NCBI GenBank assembly: GCA_015067845.1
Contig: SVLT01000008.1
Coordinates: 1-64,000 of the forward strand
Reading direction: 5' to 3'
From: Oscillospiraceae bacterium
GTDB taxonomy: Bacteria; Bacillota; Clostridia; Oscillospirales; Oscillospiraceae
DNA: 64,000 nucleotides
Shown here: piece after piece, positions 49,489 through 57,957 of the stretch
Numbering within the stretch: position 1 is the first letter of the stretch
Layout of the letters: the number at the start of each line of letters is the position of its first letter
Position numbers and translations under genes: made by a program
Notes under the pieces: model-generated
Told to the model about the DNA's origin: nothing
What the model saw: only the letters and a program-made list of their open reading frames with translations
Database searches by the model: none

Positions 49489-51159
49489 TTACTTGTTAAT
49501 ATCCAAGAAGTAGTCGGCAATACCCTGAGCAATGGCGGTTGCCTTGTTTTTCACGACCTCAGCATCCATCATACCGGCCAGGTCATCGGCGTTGGACATA
49601 AAGCCGTTCTCCGTCAGCACCGTGGGGCAGACAGGCAGTCGGTTCAGGAAGTAATTGGCCTTCCACTGTACGAACTGCCGGGTGTAAATTCCGGATTCCT
49701 TGGTATATTTGAAAATATTTTTTGCCAGGGGCTGAGACCATGTCGTGAAGAATTGACTGTAAAAGCCCCGAACAGAACGGGTATCATTGGAATTCTGATG
49801 GATCGCAATACAAATATCCGGTGAGATCTCCTGGAGATGATCCTGCCGTTCGTTGATGGTAATTGCACTATCGTCTGTCCGGTTGAGAATGACGGTAGCG
49901 CCTACGCTTTCCAGCTCCGCCTTCAACGCATTGGCCAGCATCAGGTTCAGGTTTGCTTCCTCCGCAATGGTGTCCACCTTGCCTCTGCAAGTGGGACACT
50001 TGCCGCTTTTTAGGTCGTCGGCCATGATATCCTTATTGCAGGCCGGGCAGAACATGACTGCCGCGCCGCCGTCCACACCGCCGTGGCCCACATCGATCAT
50101 GATCTTCGCGCCGGTAAGGTCTACGCCGTACTTATTGTCGGCGGCGGTGACCTTGGTGGGGTTCAGGAACTGGAAGCAGAGCTGACCGTTGTCATTGTAG
50201 TAGGCATGCCAGCCATAGAAGCCACCGGTTTTCCGCAGGAACAGCCGCAGGGTATAATCGGACTCGTTTTTGATGATCTCGGCGGATTTGAACAGGGGGT
50301 GTCCGGAAGGAATGTTAACCGCACCTTCAAATACGGTGGCATAGCAGAAGGTAATGTCGATATATGTTGCGTTAAGGGACACCACCTCATAGTCACGACC
50401 GGAACCGGCATTGGGCTTGGCATAGCCGGACTGGTTGGTCTCGAAATAGAAGGGCGCTTTCCACAAAGTATCCAGAGTCAGCAGGGAATGGTGGCCAACG
50501 ATCTCAAAAGATGCCACGCCGATCTCGTTGTGATCCGGCAGCCAGCCATCATACTGCTTGACTTCCTTGATCATTTTGTAGTAGCCATCGGGGAAGGGGT
50601 AGACCTTCTTATCGTAGTAGACCCGGTGGCCGCTGCGCAGCTGGACATATTTCATGTTATTTGCATAGATTATGTCCTTTTTGCAATAATCCACGGTGCC
50701 TTCCGGCAGGTAGTTATTGGTGGGGTGGGAATAATCGTCATAAGTATCCCCGTCGAAGGTCTCGATATTGGTTTGGACGACCTCCACGATGTATCCGGAG
50801 CCCACATCCACATAGTTTCCGCCGCTGGGGGTTACCGGTGGGGGCGCTGTGGGCGGTACGGTGGTCGGCTGCGTTGCGGCACTGCTGGACGGCTGTGTCG
50901 TTGTGCCGGTACTTCCGGTACTGCCGGTGCTGCCGGTACTGCCGGTGCTGCCGGTACTGCCCGACGAGCTTTCCTGAGAGCCGACGCTGTTCATCCCCTC
51001 GCTTCCGGGGTTGGTGGTATCGTGATTGATCAGGCTTCCGCTGATGACCAAAAGCACCACCAGCACAGCGGACAAAACGCCCACCAGGATCAGCAGTGTT
51101 TGATTATTCAGCATAAAACCGGAATTATTTTTCCGGCGCGGTCTTCTTTCCGTGGCCAT
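49489..51159 (-). CDS. N-acetylmuramoyl-L-alanine amidase with Ser/Gly/Thr-repeat linker
   Basis: IMIDVGHGGVDGGAAV, EANLNLMLANALKAEL, ICIAIHQNSND, VLTENGFMSN; GSTGSTGSTGSTGSTG linker. Confidence 0.9.
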   Translation of the reverse strand: MATERRPRRKNNSGFMLNNQTLLILVGVLSAVLVVLLVISGSLINHDTTNPGSEGMNSVGSQESSSGSTGSTGSTGSTGSTGSTGTTTQPSSSAATQPTTVPPTAPPPVTPSGGNYVDVGSGYIVEVVQTNIETFDGDTYDDYSHPTNNYLPEGTVDYCKKDIIYANNMKYVQLRSGHRVYYDKKVYPFPDGYYKMIKEVKQYDGWLPDHNEIGVASFEIVGHHSLLTLDTLWKAPFYFETNQSGYAKPNAGSGRDYEVVSLNATYIDITFCYATVFEGAVNIPSGHPLFKSAEIIKNESDYTLRLFLRKTGGFYGWHAYYNDNGQLCFQFLNPTKVTAADNKYGVDLTGAKIMIDVGHGGVDGGAAVMFCPACNKDIMADDLKSGKCPTCRGKVDTIAEEANLNLMLANALKAELESVGATVILNRTDDSAITINERQDHLQEISPDICIAIHQNSNDTRSVRGFYSQFFTTWSQPLAKNIFKYTKESGIYTRQFVQWKANYFLNRLPVCPTVLTENGFMSNADDLAGMMDAEVVKNKATAIAQGIADYFLDINK

Positions 51160-51262
51160 TTCTGTCCTCCTGCACGCTTGTTTCTCCCGTAACTATATCA
51201 TTTTTTTGTCTCGCTGTCAATGAAAAAGGAGCTGTTGCGGCTATGGCAACAGCTCCCAAATT

Positions 51263-52927
51263 TTACTGTACTGCCGGTGCGCGATTACTCAGCGCGATCG
51301 CCCAATAGCGAACATCCATGGTCCATTCTTCCAGGCAGGATTCCAGCATTTCCTGAGATGCCAGGGTCCGCAGGCCGTTTTCACACCAAACTTCCCATTC
51401 CACTTCGCTGCCCACATAGTAAAGGACTTGGTAACCCACATCCGTTTTCACTACGGCAAGGTCTCCGCCCTTGCGGTCTGCGTCAAAGATCCATTCGTCG
51501 ATGGGGCCGTTGCGGTCCACGAAGTACATGATATGGTAGCCGTAGGGGGTCTTCACAAGGCCGGTCTCGCCGGGGATACGGGCTTCGTCGAAGATCCAGG
51601 CATCAAAGGCTTCCACCATATCTCCCTGAGAAACATCCTCATACAGACCGCCGTTGGTCACCTTGCCGTCCTGGTCGTCGCTGTGCTTATTGGCCAGGTC
51701 GCCAAAGGCCTTTTCTGTTTTGTCGCCGGCCAGATACTGATCCAGCAGGGACTGTGCGGCAATGCGGCAAGCTTCCCATTCTGCATCGGAGTAGATGATG
51801 GTGCCGCTCTCATCCTTTTTGCCGCCCTCGGGCATGATCAGAATGTGGCGAATATCCACAGTTACCAGATCATTCTTGCCGATATACTGATACAGACCGC
51901 CGTTGTCTTTGCTGGCAGTATCAGAAGATCGGATCTCAGCCACGCCTGCAAAAATTTCTTCCGTCAGATTCATGCTTTGCAGGGATTCCAAAATGGCTTC
52001 GGCTGTATATTTGCATTCTTCCCAGGCCTCATCGGTATAAACGGTATTGCCGTCTTCGTCCTGGCTGGCAATGGGCTTGATCAGGATGTTGCGGAAATCC
52101 ACCAGATTGCCGCTGTCCTTGGTGACGCCGTAGTATTTCAGGGTTTCTTCGTTTTCTTTGAAATATTCTTCCAATTCACCGTCTGTAAACTCCATTTCGG
52201 AAACCAGCTGGTTGTAATATCCGTCGCCGATGCAGTACAGCTCTTCGTAATAGTAATAATCCTCAAAGGTTACGCTTGTACCCAGATTGGCCTGCACAAG
52301 GGCATCTGCGCTGGCGTATCCGCTCTCCTGCGCTTCCTTGATAACAGCCTCTTCCAGTCCGGCGAGATAGCTCTTGTCCTCTGCTGACATCTGATAACCG
52401 TTCTTTTGGGCTACATCCGCAAAAGCCTGATAGCTCTGCCAGGTATTGATGGCGGCTTGCAGGAAGTACTGCTCCCAGGTCAGGCCGGTTGTTTGGTTGT
52501 AGATCTGCTCGCTCAGGGAGGACTCCCAGTCGAAAGGAATATAGTAGCTGGCGTAATTGCCGTACAGTTCAACATATTGGTTGACCTGCTTGACGATCTG
52601 CATCCAGTAGAACACCTGCAGCTGGCTGTTGGTCAGCTCGTACTCACCCATGGTGGCAACCACCGCATCCCGGGCGGCATTGGACCAGTACTCGGAGGTC
52701 ACATAAACAGCCCGCTCCCCTACTTCCTTCTGCCAGGGGTTGATGATATAAAGGGCAACGCCCACCACTGACAGCAAAATCGCCAGCACCACGCTCACCG
52801 CGATGATCGCAACGAGGGTCTTTTTCGACATTTTCTTTCTCGGCTTTTTGACCTTGTTATCTTCCCCGCAGGAAGGGCACAGAGTTTGTCCCTCTTCCAG
52901 CGCTTGTCCGCACTTCTTGCACTCCAT
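51263..52927 (-). CDS. Membrane-anchored parvulin-type (PpiC-like) peptidyl-prolyl isomerase with N-terminal zinc ribbon
   Basis: MECKKCGQALEEGQTLCPSCGEDN, TM helix, two repeats FRNILIKPIA.../IRHILIMPEGG..., FGDLANKHSDD, GGLYEDVSQGDMVEAFDAWIF. Confidence 0.85.
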   Translation of the reverse strand: MECKKCGQALEEGQTLCPSCGEDNKVKKPRKKMSKKTLVAIIAVSVVLAILLSVVGVALYIINPWQKEVGERAVYVTSEYWSNAARDAVVATMGEYELTNSQLQVFYWMQIVKQVNQYVELYGNYASYYIPFDWESSLSEQIYNQTTGLTWEQYFLQAAINTWQSYQAFADVAQKNGYQMSAEDKSYLAGLEEAVIKEAQESGYASADALVQANLGTSVTFEDYYYYEELYCIGDGYYNQLVSEMEFTDGELEEYFKENEETLKYYGVTKDSGNLVDFRNILIKPIASQDEDGNTVYTDEAWEECKYTAEAILESLQSMNLTEEIFAGVAEIRSSDTASKDNGGLYQYIGKNDLVTVDIRHILIMPEGGKKDESGTIIYSDAEWEACRIAAQSLLDQYLAGDKTEKAFGDLANKHSDDQDGKVTNGGLYEDVSQGDMVEAFDAWIFDEARIPGETGLVKTPYGYHIMYFVDRNGPIDEWIFDADRKGGDLAVVKTDVGYQVLYYVGSEVEWEVWCENGLRTLASQEMLESCLEEWTMDVRYWAIALSNRAPAVQ

Positions 52928-53047
52928 AGTTTCCTCTTTCTCCCGCTTCCGGGCATAGAATACGAGAATTTTACCATGTTTGCCCAAGAAAAGCAAGATA
53001 AAACACAGATTGTTTACAATTCTGTGTCTTTACATTCTCATTCCCAT

Positions 53048-53128
53048 TGTAGGGGCTGACGCCCACGACAGCCCGTTTTGCAAAATAGAAAATACTCTTA
53101 CGGGGCGTCGAAGGCGCCGCCCCCTACA
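53048..53128. repeat. TGTAGGGG hairpin repeat copy (MITE-like, 81 bp)
   Basis: tgtaggggctgacgcccacgacagcccg...cggggcgtcgaaggcgccgccccctaca. Confidence 0.8.
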
Positions 53129-53169
53129 TATGTTTCGTGGTTTTTTATCGACAAATGTCCCCCTACCCC

Positions 53170-53198
53170 TTGAAAAAAGTGCAGAAAAATGGTATCAT
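53170..53198 (+). promoter_or_regulatory. Promoter of miaB-mutS-mutL operon
   Basis: TTGAAA-17-TATCAT, about 35 nt before miaB ATG. Confidence 0.65.
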
Positions 53199-53233
53199 TT
53201 CATGTTGAGAAAGTATGACCCGGAGGATACCCA

Positions 53234-54649
53234 ATGAACACCAAAACCACCGTTATATCCCAGGCGCAGTTGGATGCCCAATTCGCCTTTTGTGATAAGA
53301 TCAGCGCCTACTGGCTGCGTGAGGGCCGCACCCCCACTGCCTATGTGGAGACCTACGGCTGTCAGCAGAATGAAGCGGACTCCGAAAAGCTCCGGGGTTA
53401 CCTTGCCCAAAGTGGCTACACCGTCGTCCAGGAAGCCGAAGGGGCGGATGTGGTGGTGATGAACACCTGCGCCATCCGGGAGCACGCCGAGCAGCGTGTA
53501 TTCGGCAATCTGGGCGCATTGACCCACACCAAGCGTCGCCATCCGGCGCAGAAAATCTTTCTGTGCGGCTGCATGGCCGGTGAAACAAAGGTTTCGGATC
53601 GTATCAAGAAAAGCTATCCTCATGTGGACGGCTGTTTTTCCACCCACCATCTGTGGCAGTTCCCGGAGATTTTGTGGAATGTGCTGAGCAAGGGCAAGCG
53701 GCAGTTTTACATTGAAGACGAGCCCGGCTCCATCGCCGAGGGCATCCCTCAGGTACGGGACAACACCCTGAAAGCCTGGGTGTCCATCATGTACGGCTGC
53801 AACAATTTCTGCACCTACTGCATCGTGCCCTATGTGCGCGGTCGGGAGCGCAGCCGCAAAAAAGAGGATATTTTGGCAGAATGCCGCTGCCTGATCGAAA
53901 ACGGTGCCAAGGAGATCACCCTGCTGGGACAGAATGTGAACTCCTACGGCAAGGATCTGGACGAAAGCGTGGATTTTTCCGATCTGTTGGCGGAAATTGC
54001 CGCACTCCCCGGAGAGTTCCTCATCCGCTTCATGACCAGCCACCCCCGAGATGCGGGCAAAAAGCTGTTTGATACCATGGCGGCTTCTCCCAAGATCGCC
54101 AAGCAGCTGCATCTTCCCTTCCAGTCCGGCTCTTCCCGGGTCTTGAAGGCCATGAACCGCCACTATGATCGGGAAAAATATCTGGAACTGGTGCGTTATG
54201 CCAAGTCCGTCATGCCCGAGCTGGTGCTGACCAGCGATGTGATCGTAGGCTTCCCCGGAGAGACGGAGGAGGAATTCGAGGAGACCATCTCCCTCATTCA
54301 GGAAGTGCGCTACGATTCTTTGTTTACCTTTATCTTCTCCCCCCGGGTGGGCACACCTGCCGCATCCATGGATGACCCCACGCCCAAGGAGGAAAAGAAC
54401 CGCCGTTTCGACCGGCTGTGCGCCGTGCAAAACGGCATTTCCGAGGAGATCCACGAAAGCTATGTGGGAAAAACCATGCGCTGCCTGGTGGACGGCACGG
54501 ACAAGGAATATCTGACCGCCCGTACCGAAGGCGGTCGGCTGGTGCGCTTCACCGCTGACCCCAAATACATCGGCACCTATCAATTTATTACCGTCACCGG
54601 CTCTACCACTTGGAGTCTGACCGGTGAACTCGCTGACAAGGAGGCATAA
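53234..54649 (+). CDS. miaB: tRNA-2-methylthio-N6-dimethylallyladenosine synthase
   Basis: YVETYGCQQNEADSE; radical SAM GCNNFCTYCIVPYVRGRERSR. Confidence 0.97.
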   Translation: MNTKTTVISQAQLDAQFAFCDKISAYWLREGRTPTAYVETYGCQQNEADSEKLRGYLAQSGYTVVQEAEGADVVVMNTCAIREHAEQRVFGNLGALTHTKRRHPAQKIFLCGCMAGETKVSDRIKKSYPHVDGCFSTHHLWQFPEILWNVLSKGKRQFYIEDEPGSIAEGIPQVRDNTLKAWVSIMYGCNNFCTYCIVPYVRGRERSRKKEDILAECRCLIENGAKEITLLGQNVNSYGKDLDESVDFSDLLAEIAALPGEFLIRFMTSHPRDAGKKLFDTMAASPKIAKQLHLPFQSGSSRVLKAMNRHYDREKYLELVRYAKSVMPELVLTSDVIVGFPGETEEEFEETISLIQEVRYDSLFTFIFSPRVGTPAASMDDPTPKEEKNRRFDRLCAVQNGISEEIHESYVGKTMRCLVDGTDKEYLTARTEGGRLVRFTADPKYIGTYQFITVTGSTTWSLTGELADKEA

Positions 54650-54650
54650 T

Positions 54651-57257
54651 ATGGCCACCGAAAATACAGAACTGACCCCCATGAAGCGTCAGTACAATGA
54701 AATCAAGGAACGCAATCAGGACTGCATTTTGTTCTTCCGGTTGGGTGACTTCTACGAAATGTTCGACGAGGACGCAAAGGTTGCATCCCGAGAGCTGGAT
54801 CTGACCCTGACGACCCGGGATCGGAACAAGCCCAAGGAAGAACAGACCCCCATGTGCGGCGTGCCCTATCACAGTGTGGACGCTTACATCGCTCGTCTGG
54901 TCGCCAAGGGCTACAAGGTCGCCATCTGCGAGCAGATGCAGGACCCTGCCACCACCAAGGGCTTGGTGGAACGGGACATCACCCGCATCGTCACCCCCGG
55001 CACCGTCACGGAAAGCTGCATGCTGGAGGAAAGCCGAAATAATTACTATGCCTGTCTGTATGCAGATGCAGGTAAATTCGGCATGGCCTTTTGCGACATT
55101 TCCACCGGCGCGTTTTATGCCACCACCTGCCCCGATGCCGCTTCTGCCGCATCGGAGCTGGGCCGTTTCTCCCCTGCGGAAATCCTGCGCTGGGGCGAGG
55201 GCGCACACGATCCGGTGATCGACGATGCCCTGTTCCATCGGCTGAGCTGCTGTGTCAACGAAGGCCGGGAGGGCCAATTTGACCGCAACCGGGCAGAGCT
55301 GATCCTTACCCGGCATTTTGGTACATCTTTGGAAGAACTGGGTATTGCCAGCTTCCATGCGGCTACCGTCGCCGGCGGCACCTTGCTGGAAACTCTGGTT
55401 TCTCTGCAAAAGAACGAGCTTGCACACATTCGCACATTGCAATACTACACCACCGGTCGGTTTATGGAGCTGGATATGGATGCCCGTCGGAATCTGGAGC
55501 TGACGGAGACTATGCGGGGCAAGGAAAAGAAGGGCTCCCTGCTGTGGGTGCTGGACAAAACCCGTACCGCCATGGGCGGCAGACTGCTGCGCTCCTGGCT
55601 GGAAAAGCCATTGCTGGACGCCGCTGAGATTCAGCGCCGTCAGACGGCTGTTGAAGAGCTGACCCAGTCCACCATTTGCCGCAGTGAATTGTCGGAAACC
55701 CTGCGGGACATCTCCGATCTGGAACGGGTGATGACCCGGATCGTCACCGGCAACGTCAACTGCCGGGATCTGTTGGGCCTTGCATCCGGATTACGGGCAC
55801 TGCCTGCTGTCAAAAACCATCTGAGCCAGCTGGAATCCCCCCTGCTGTGCAAGCTGAATGAAGCCATTGAGGATCTGACCGCCTGCGCGGATCTGATCAA
55901 TAACACCATCGTGGACGAGCCTCCCCTGACCATCCGGGAAGGCGGCATCATCCGGGTGGGCGCGGACGCGGAAGCGGATCGCCTGCGGGAGATCATGAAC
56001 GGCGGCACCAGCATCATCGCCGCAATTGAGGCATCGGAACGGGAAAAGACCGGCATCCGCACCCTGAAGATCAGCTACAACCGGGTATTCGGTTATTATA
56101 TTGAGGTTTCCAAGTCCTTTATTGATCAGGTGCCCGAGGAGTATATCCGCAAGCAGACCCTTACCAACTGCGAGCGTTACATCACCCAGGAGCTGAAAGA
56201 GCTGGAAAACCAGATCCTCAACGCCAAGGAACGGCTGACGGCTTTGGAATATCAGATCTTCACCCGGCTTCGGGAGACTCTTGCTCAGCAGGCAGGCCGT
56301 GTGCAAAGCACTGCCGCCGCCGTTGCGGCTGTGGATGTGCTGTGCAGCCTGGCTACCGTTGCGGTGCAGCGTGGCTACTGCCGTCCGGAGATCAGTCTGG
56401 GCAATGAAATTTCCATCACCGACGGCCGCCACCCTGTGGTGGAAGTGGTGCTGAAAGACAATCTGTTTGTTCCCAACGACACCGATCTGGGCCGCGCGGA
56501 TCATCAGGTGAGTATCATCACCGGCCCCAATATGGCAGGTAAATCTACCTACATGCGACAGGTAGCGTTGATCACCCTGATGGCGCAGATCGGCTCTTTC
56601 GTGCCGGCCCGCGCCGCCACCATCGGCATTGTGGATCGGGTGTTCACCCGTATCGGCGCCAGCGACGATCTGGCCTCCGGTCAGTCCACCTTTATGGTGG
56701 AAATGGCGGAAGTGGCTTCCATTCTGAAGTATGCCACCGCCAAGAGTCTGCTCATCCTGGATGAGATCGGCAGAGGCACTTCTACTTATGACGGCATGGC
56801 CATTGCCCGGGCGGTGCTGGAATATGCCGCGGATACCAAAAAGCTGGGCGCAAAGACCCTGTTTGCCACCCATTACCATGAGCTTTCCACCATGGAGGAC
56901 AAGCTCCCCAATGTAAAGAATTTCAACATTGCCGTGAAAAAGCGTGGGGACAAGATGATCTTCCTGCGCAAGATCGTCCCCGGTGCCACCGACGACAGCT
57001 ATGGCGTGGAAGTGGCGAAGCTGGCTGGACTTCCCAACGCTGTGATCAACCGGGCCCGGGAAATTCTGGAGGAATTAGAGAGCGAGGCCGGTGTGGTGCA
57101 TATTGCGCCTGTACAGGAAGCGGATGATCAGATCAGCATGGTGGATCTGACGCAGCAACAGGTGTGCAATGCTTTGCAAGGTATTTCTGTGGAAACCTTG
57201 ACTCCCATTGAGGCTATGAACGAGCTTTACAAGCTGAAAAAGATGTTAAACGGATGA
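54651..57257 (+). CDS. mutS: DNA mismatch repair protein MutS
   Basis: FFRLGDFYEMF; GPNMAGKSTYMRQVALI; DEIGRGTSTYDGM. Confidence 0.98.
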   Translation: MATENTELTPMKRQYNEIKERNQDCILFFRLGDFYEMFDEDAKVASRELDLTLTTRDRNKPKEEQTPMCGVPYHSVDAYIARLVAKGYKVAICEQMQDPATTKGLVERDITRIVTPGTVTESCMLEESRNNYYACLYADAGKFGMAFCDISTGAFYATTCPDAASAASELGRFSPAEILRWGEGAHDPVIDDALFHRLSCCVNEGREGQFDRNRAELILTRHFGTSLEELGIASFHAATVAGGTLLETLVSLQKNELAHIRTLQYYTTGRFMELDMDARRNLELTETMRGKEKKGSLLWVLDKTRTAMGGRLLRSWLEKPLLDAAEIQRRQTAVEELTQSTICRSELSETLRDISDLERVMTRIVTGNVNCRDLLGLASGLRALPAVKNHLSQLESPLLCKLNEAIEDLTACADLINNTIVDEPPLTIREGGIIRVGADAEADRLREIMNGGTSIIAAIEASEREKTGIRTLKISYNRVFGYYIEVSKSFIDQVPEEYIRKQTLTNCERYITQELKELENQILNAKERLTALEYQIFTRLRETLAQQAGRVQSTAAAVAAVDVLCSLATVAVQRGYCRPEISLGNEISITDGRHPVVEVVLKDNLFVPNDTDLGRADHQVSIITGPNMAGKSTYMRQVALITLMAQIGSFVPARAATIGIVDRVFTRIGASDDLASGQSTFMVEMAEVASILKYATAKSLLILDEIGRGTSTYDGMAIARAVLEYAADTKKLGAKTLFATHYHELSTMEDKLPNVKNFNIAVKKRGDKMIFLRKIVPGATDDSYGVEVAKLAGLPNAVINRAREILEELESEAGVVHIAPVQEADDQISMVDLTQQQVCNALQGISVETLTPIEAMNELYKLKKMLNG

Positions 57258-57952
57258 GTATTTCTGATTTTCGATCCCACTGCCTGAATACAAAAGAGCT
57301 GTATTTCGGGGCGGCGTATTTGGTGTTTGATGCCGTATTTTTGGCCCCGATCTTACAGGCTCTGAACCTTTTGCTCCCCACGCCCCTGCCCCAGTCCATG
57401 GTGAACTTTCTATTCTTTTCCATCAACTTCGGTGCGGTGGTACTGATCCTGCGCAGGTATCTCTGCGAACAGCTGAAGCTGCTTCCGGATGTCATCGGAA
57501 AGATGCTGGGGGTTGCCGCCGTTGGCCTGTTTGCTTACTGGGCGATGTATTTTGTGTTGGTGCAACTGCTTTTGGAAATTGACCCCGGTTTTTTCAGCGT
57601 CAATGATGTAAATATCCAGTCTTTGGTGGCGGAAGATTATGCCCTCATGTTCATCGGAACGGTGATCCTTGTGCCGGTTGCTGAGGAGAGTCTGTTCCGG
57701 GGACTGCTATTCCGGGGGTTTTATGACCGCAGTCCGGTTTGCGCCTGGCTGCTGTCCGTGCTGCTGTTTGCCGGGGTGCACGTGATGAACTATCTCGGCG
57801 CTTACCCAGCAAGCACCATTTTCCTGTGCTTTTTGCAGTATATCCCCGCCGGAATCTGTCTTGCCGGCGCTTACCGGATCTCCGGCTGCATTTTCTGTCC
57901 CATTCTCATTCACGCCGCTGTGAATTTCATCGGCGTGATGGCATTGAGGTGA
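57254..57952 (+). CDS. CPBP family intramembrane (CAAX-like) protease
   Basis: Multi-TM; VAEESLFRGLLFRG (EExxxR), LLFAGVHVMNYLG, ILIHAAVNF; 4-bp ATGA overlap with mutS. Confidence 0.88.
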   Translation: MSISDFRSHCLNTKELYFGAAYLVFDAVFLAPILQALNLLLPTPLPQSMVNFLFFSINFGAVVLILRRYLCEQLKLLPDVIGKMLGVAAVGLFAYWAMYFVLVQLLLEIDPGFFSVNDVNIQSLVAEDYALMFIGTVILVPVAEESLFRGLLFRGFYDRSPVCAWLLSVLLFAGVHVMNYLGAYPASTIFLCFLQYIPAGICLAGAYRISGCIFCPILIHAAVNFIGVMALR

Positions 57953-57957
57953 ATTTT

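Noticed and set aside
48777-52927. SGNH hydrolase + amidase + PPIase as a novel envelope system
   Set aside because: Adjacent cell-envelope genes on one strand, but each is a common family and tight operon structure is clear only for the first two.
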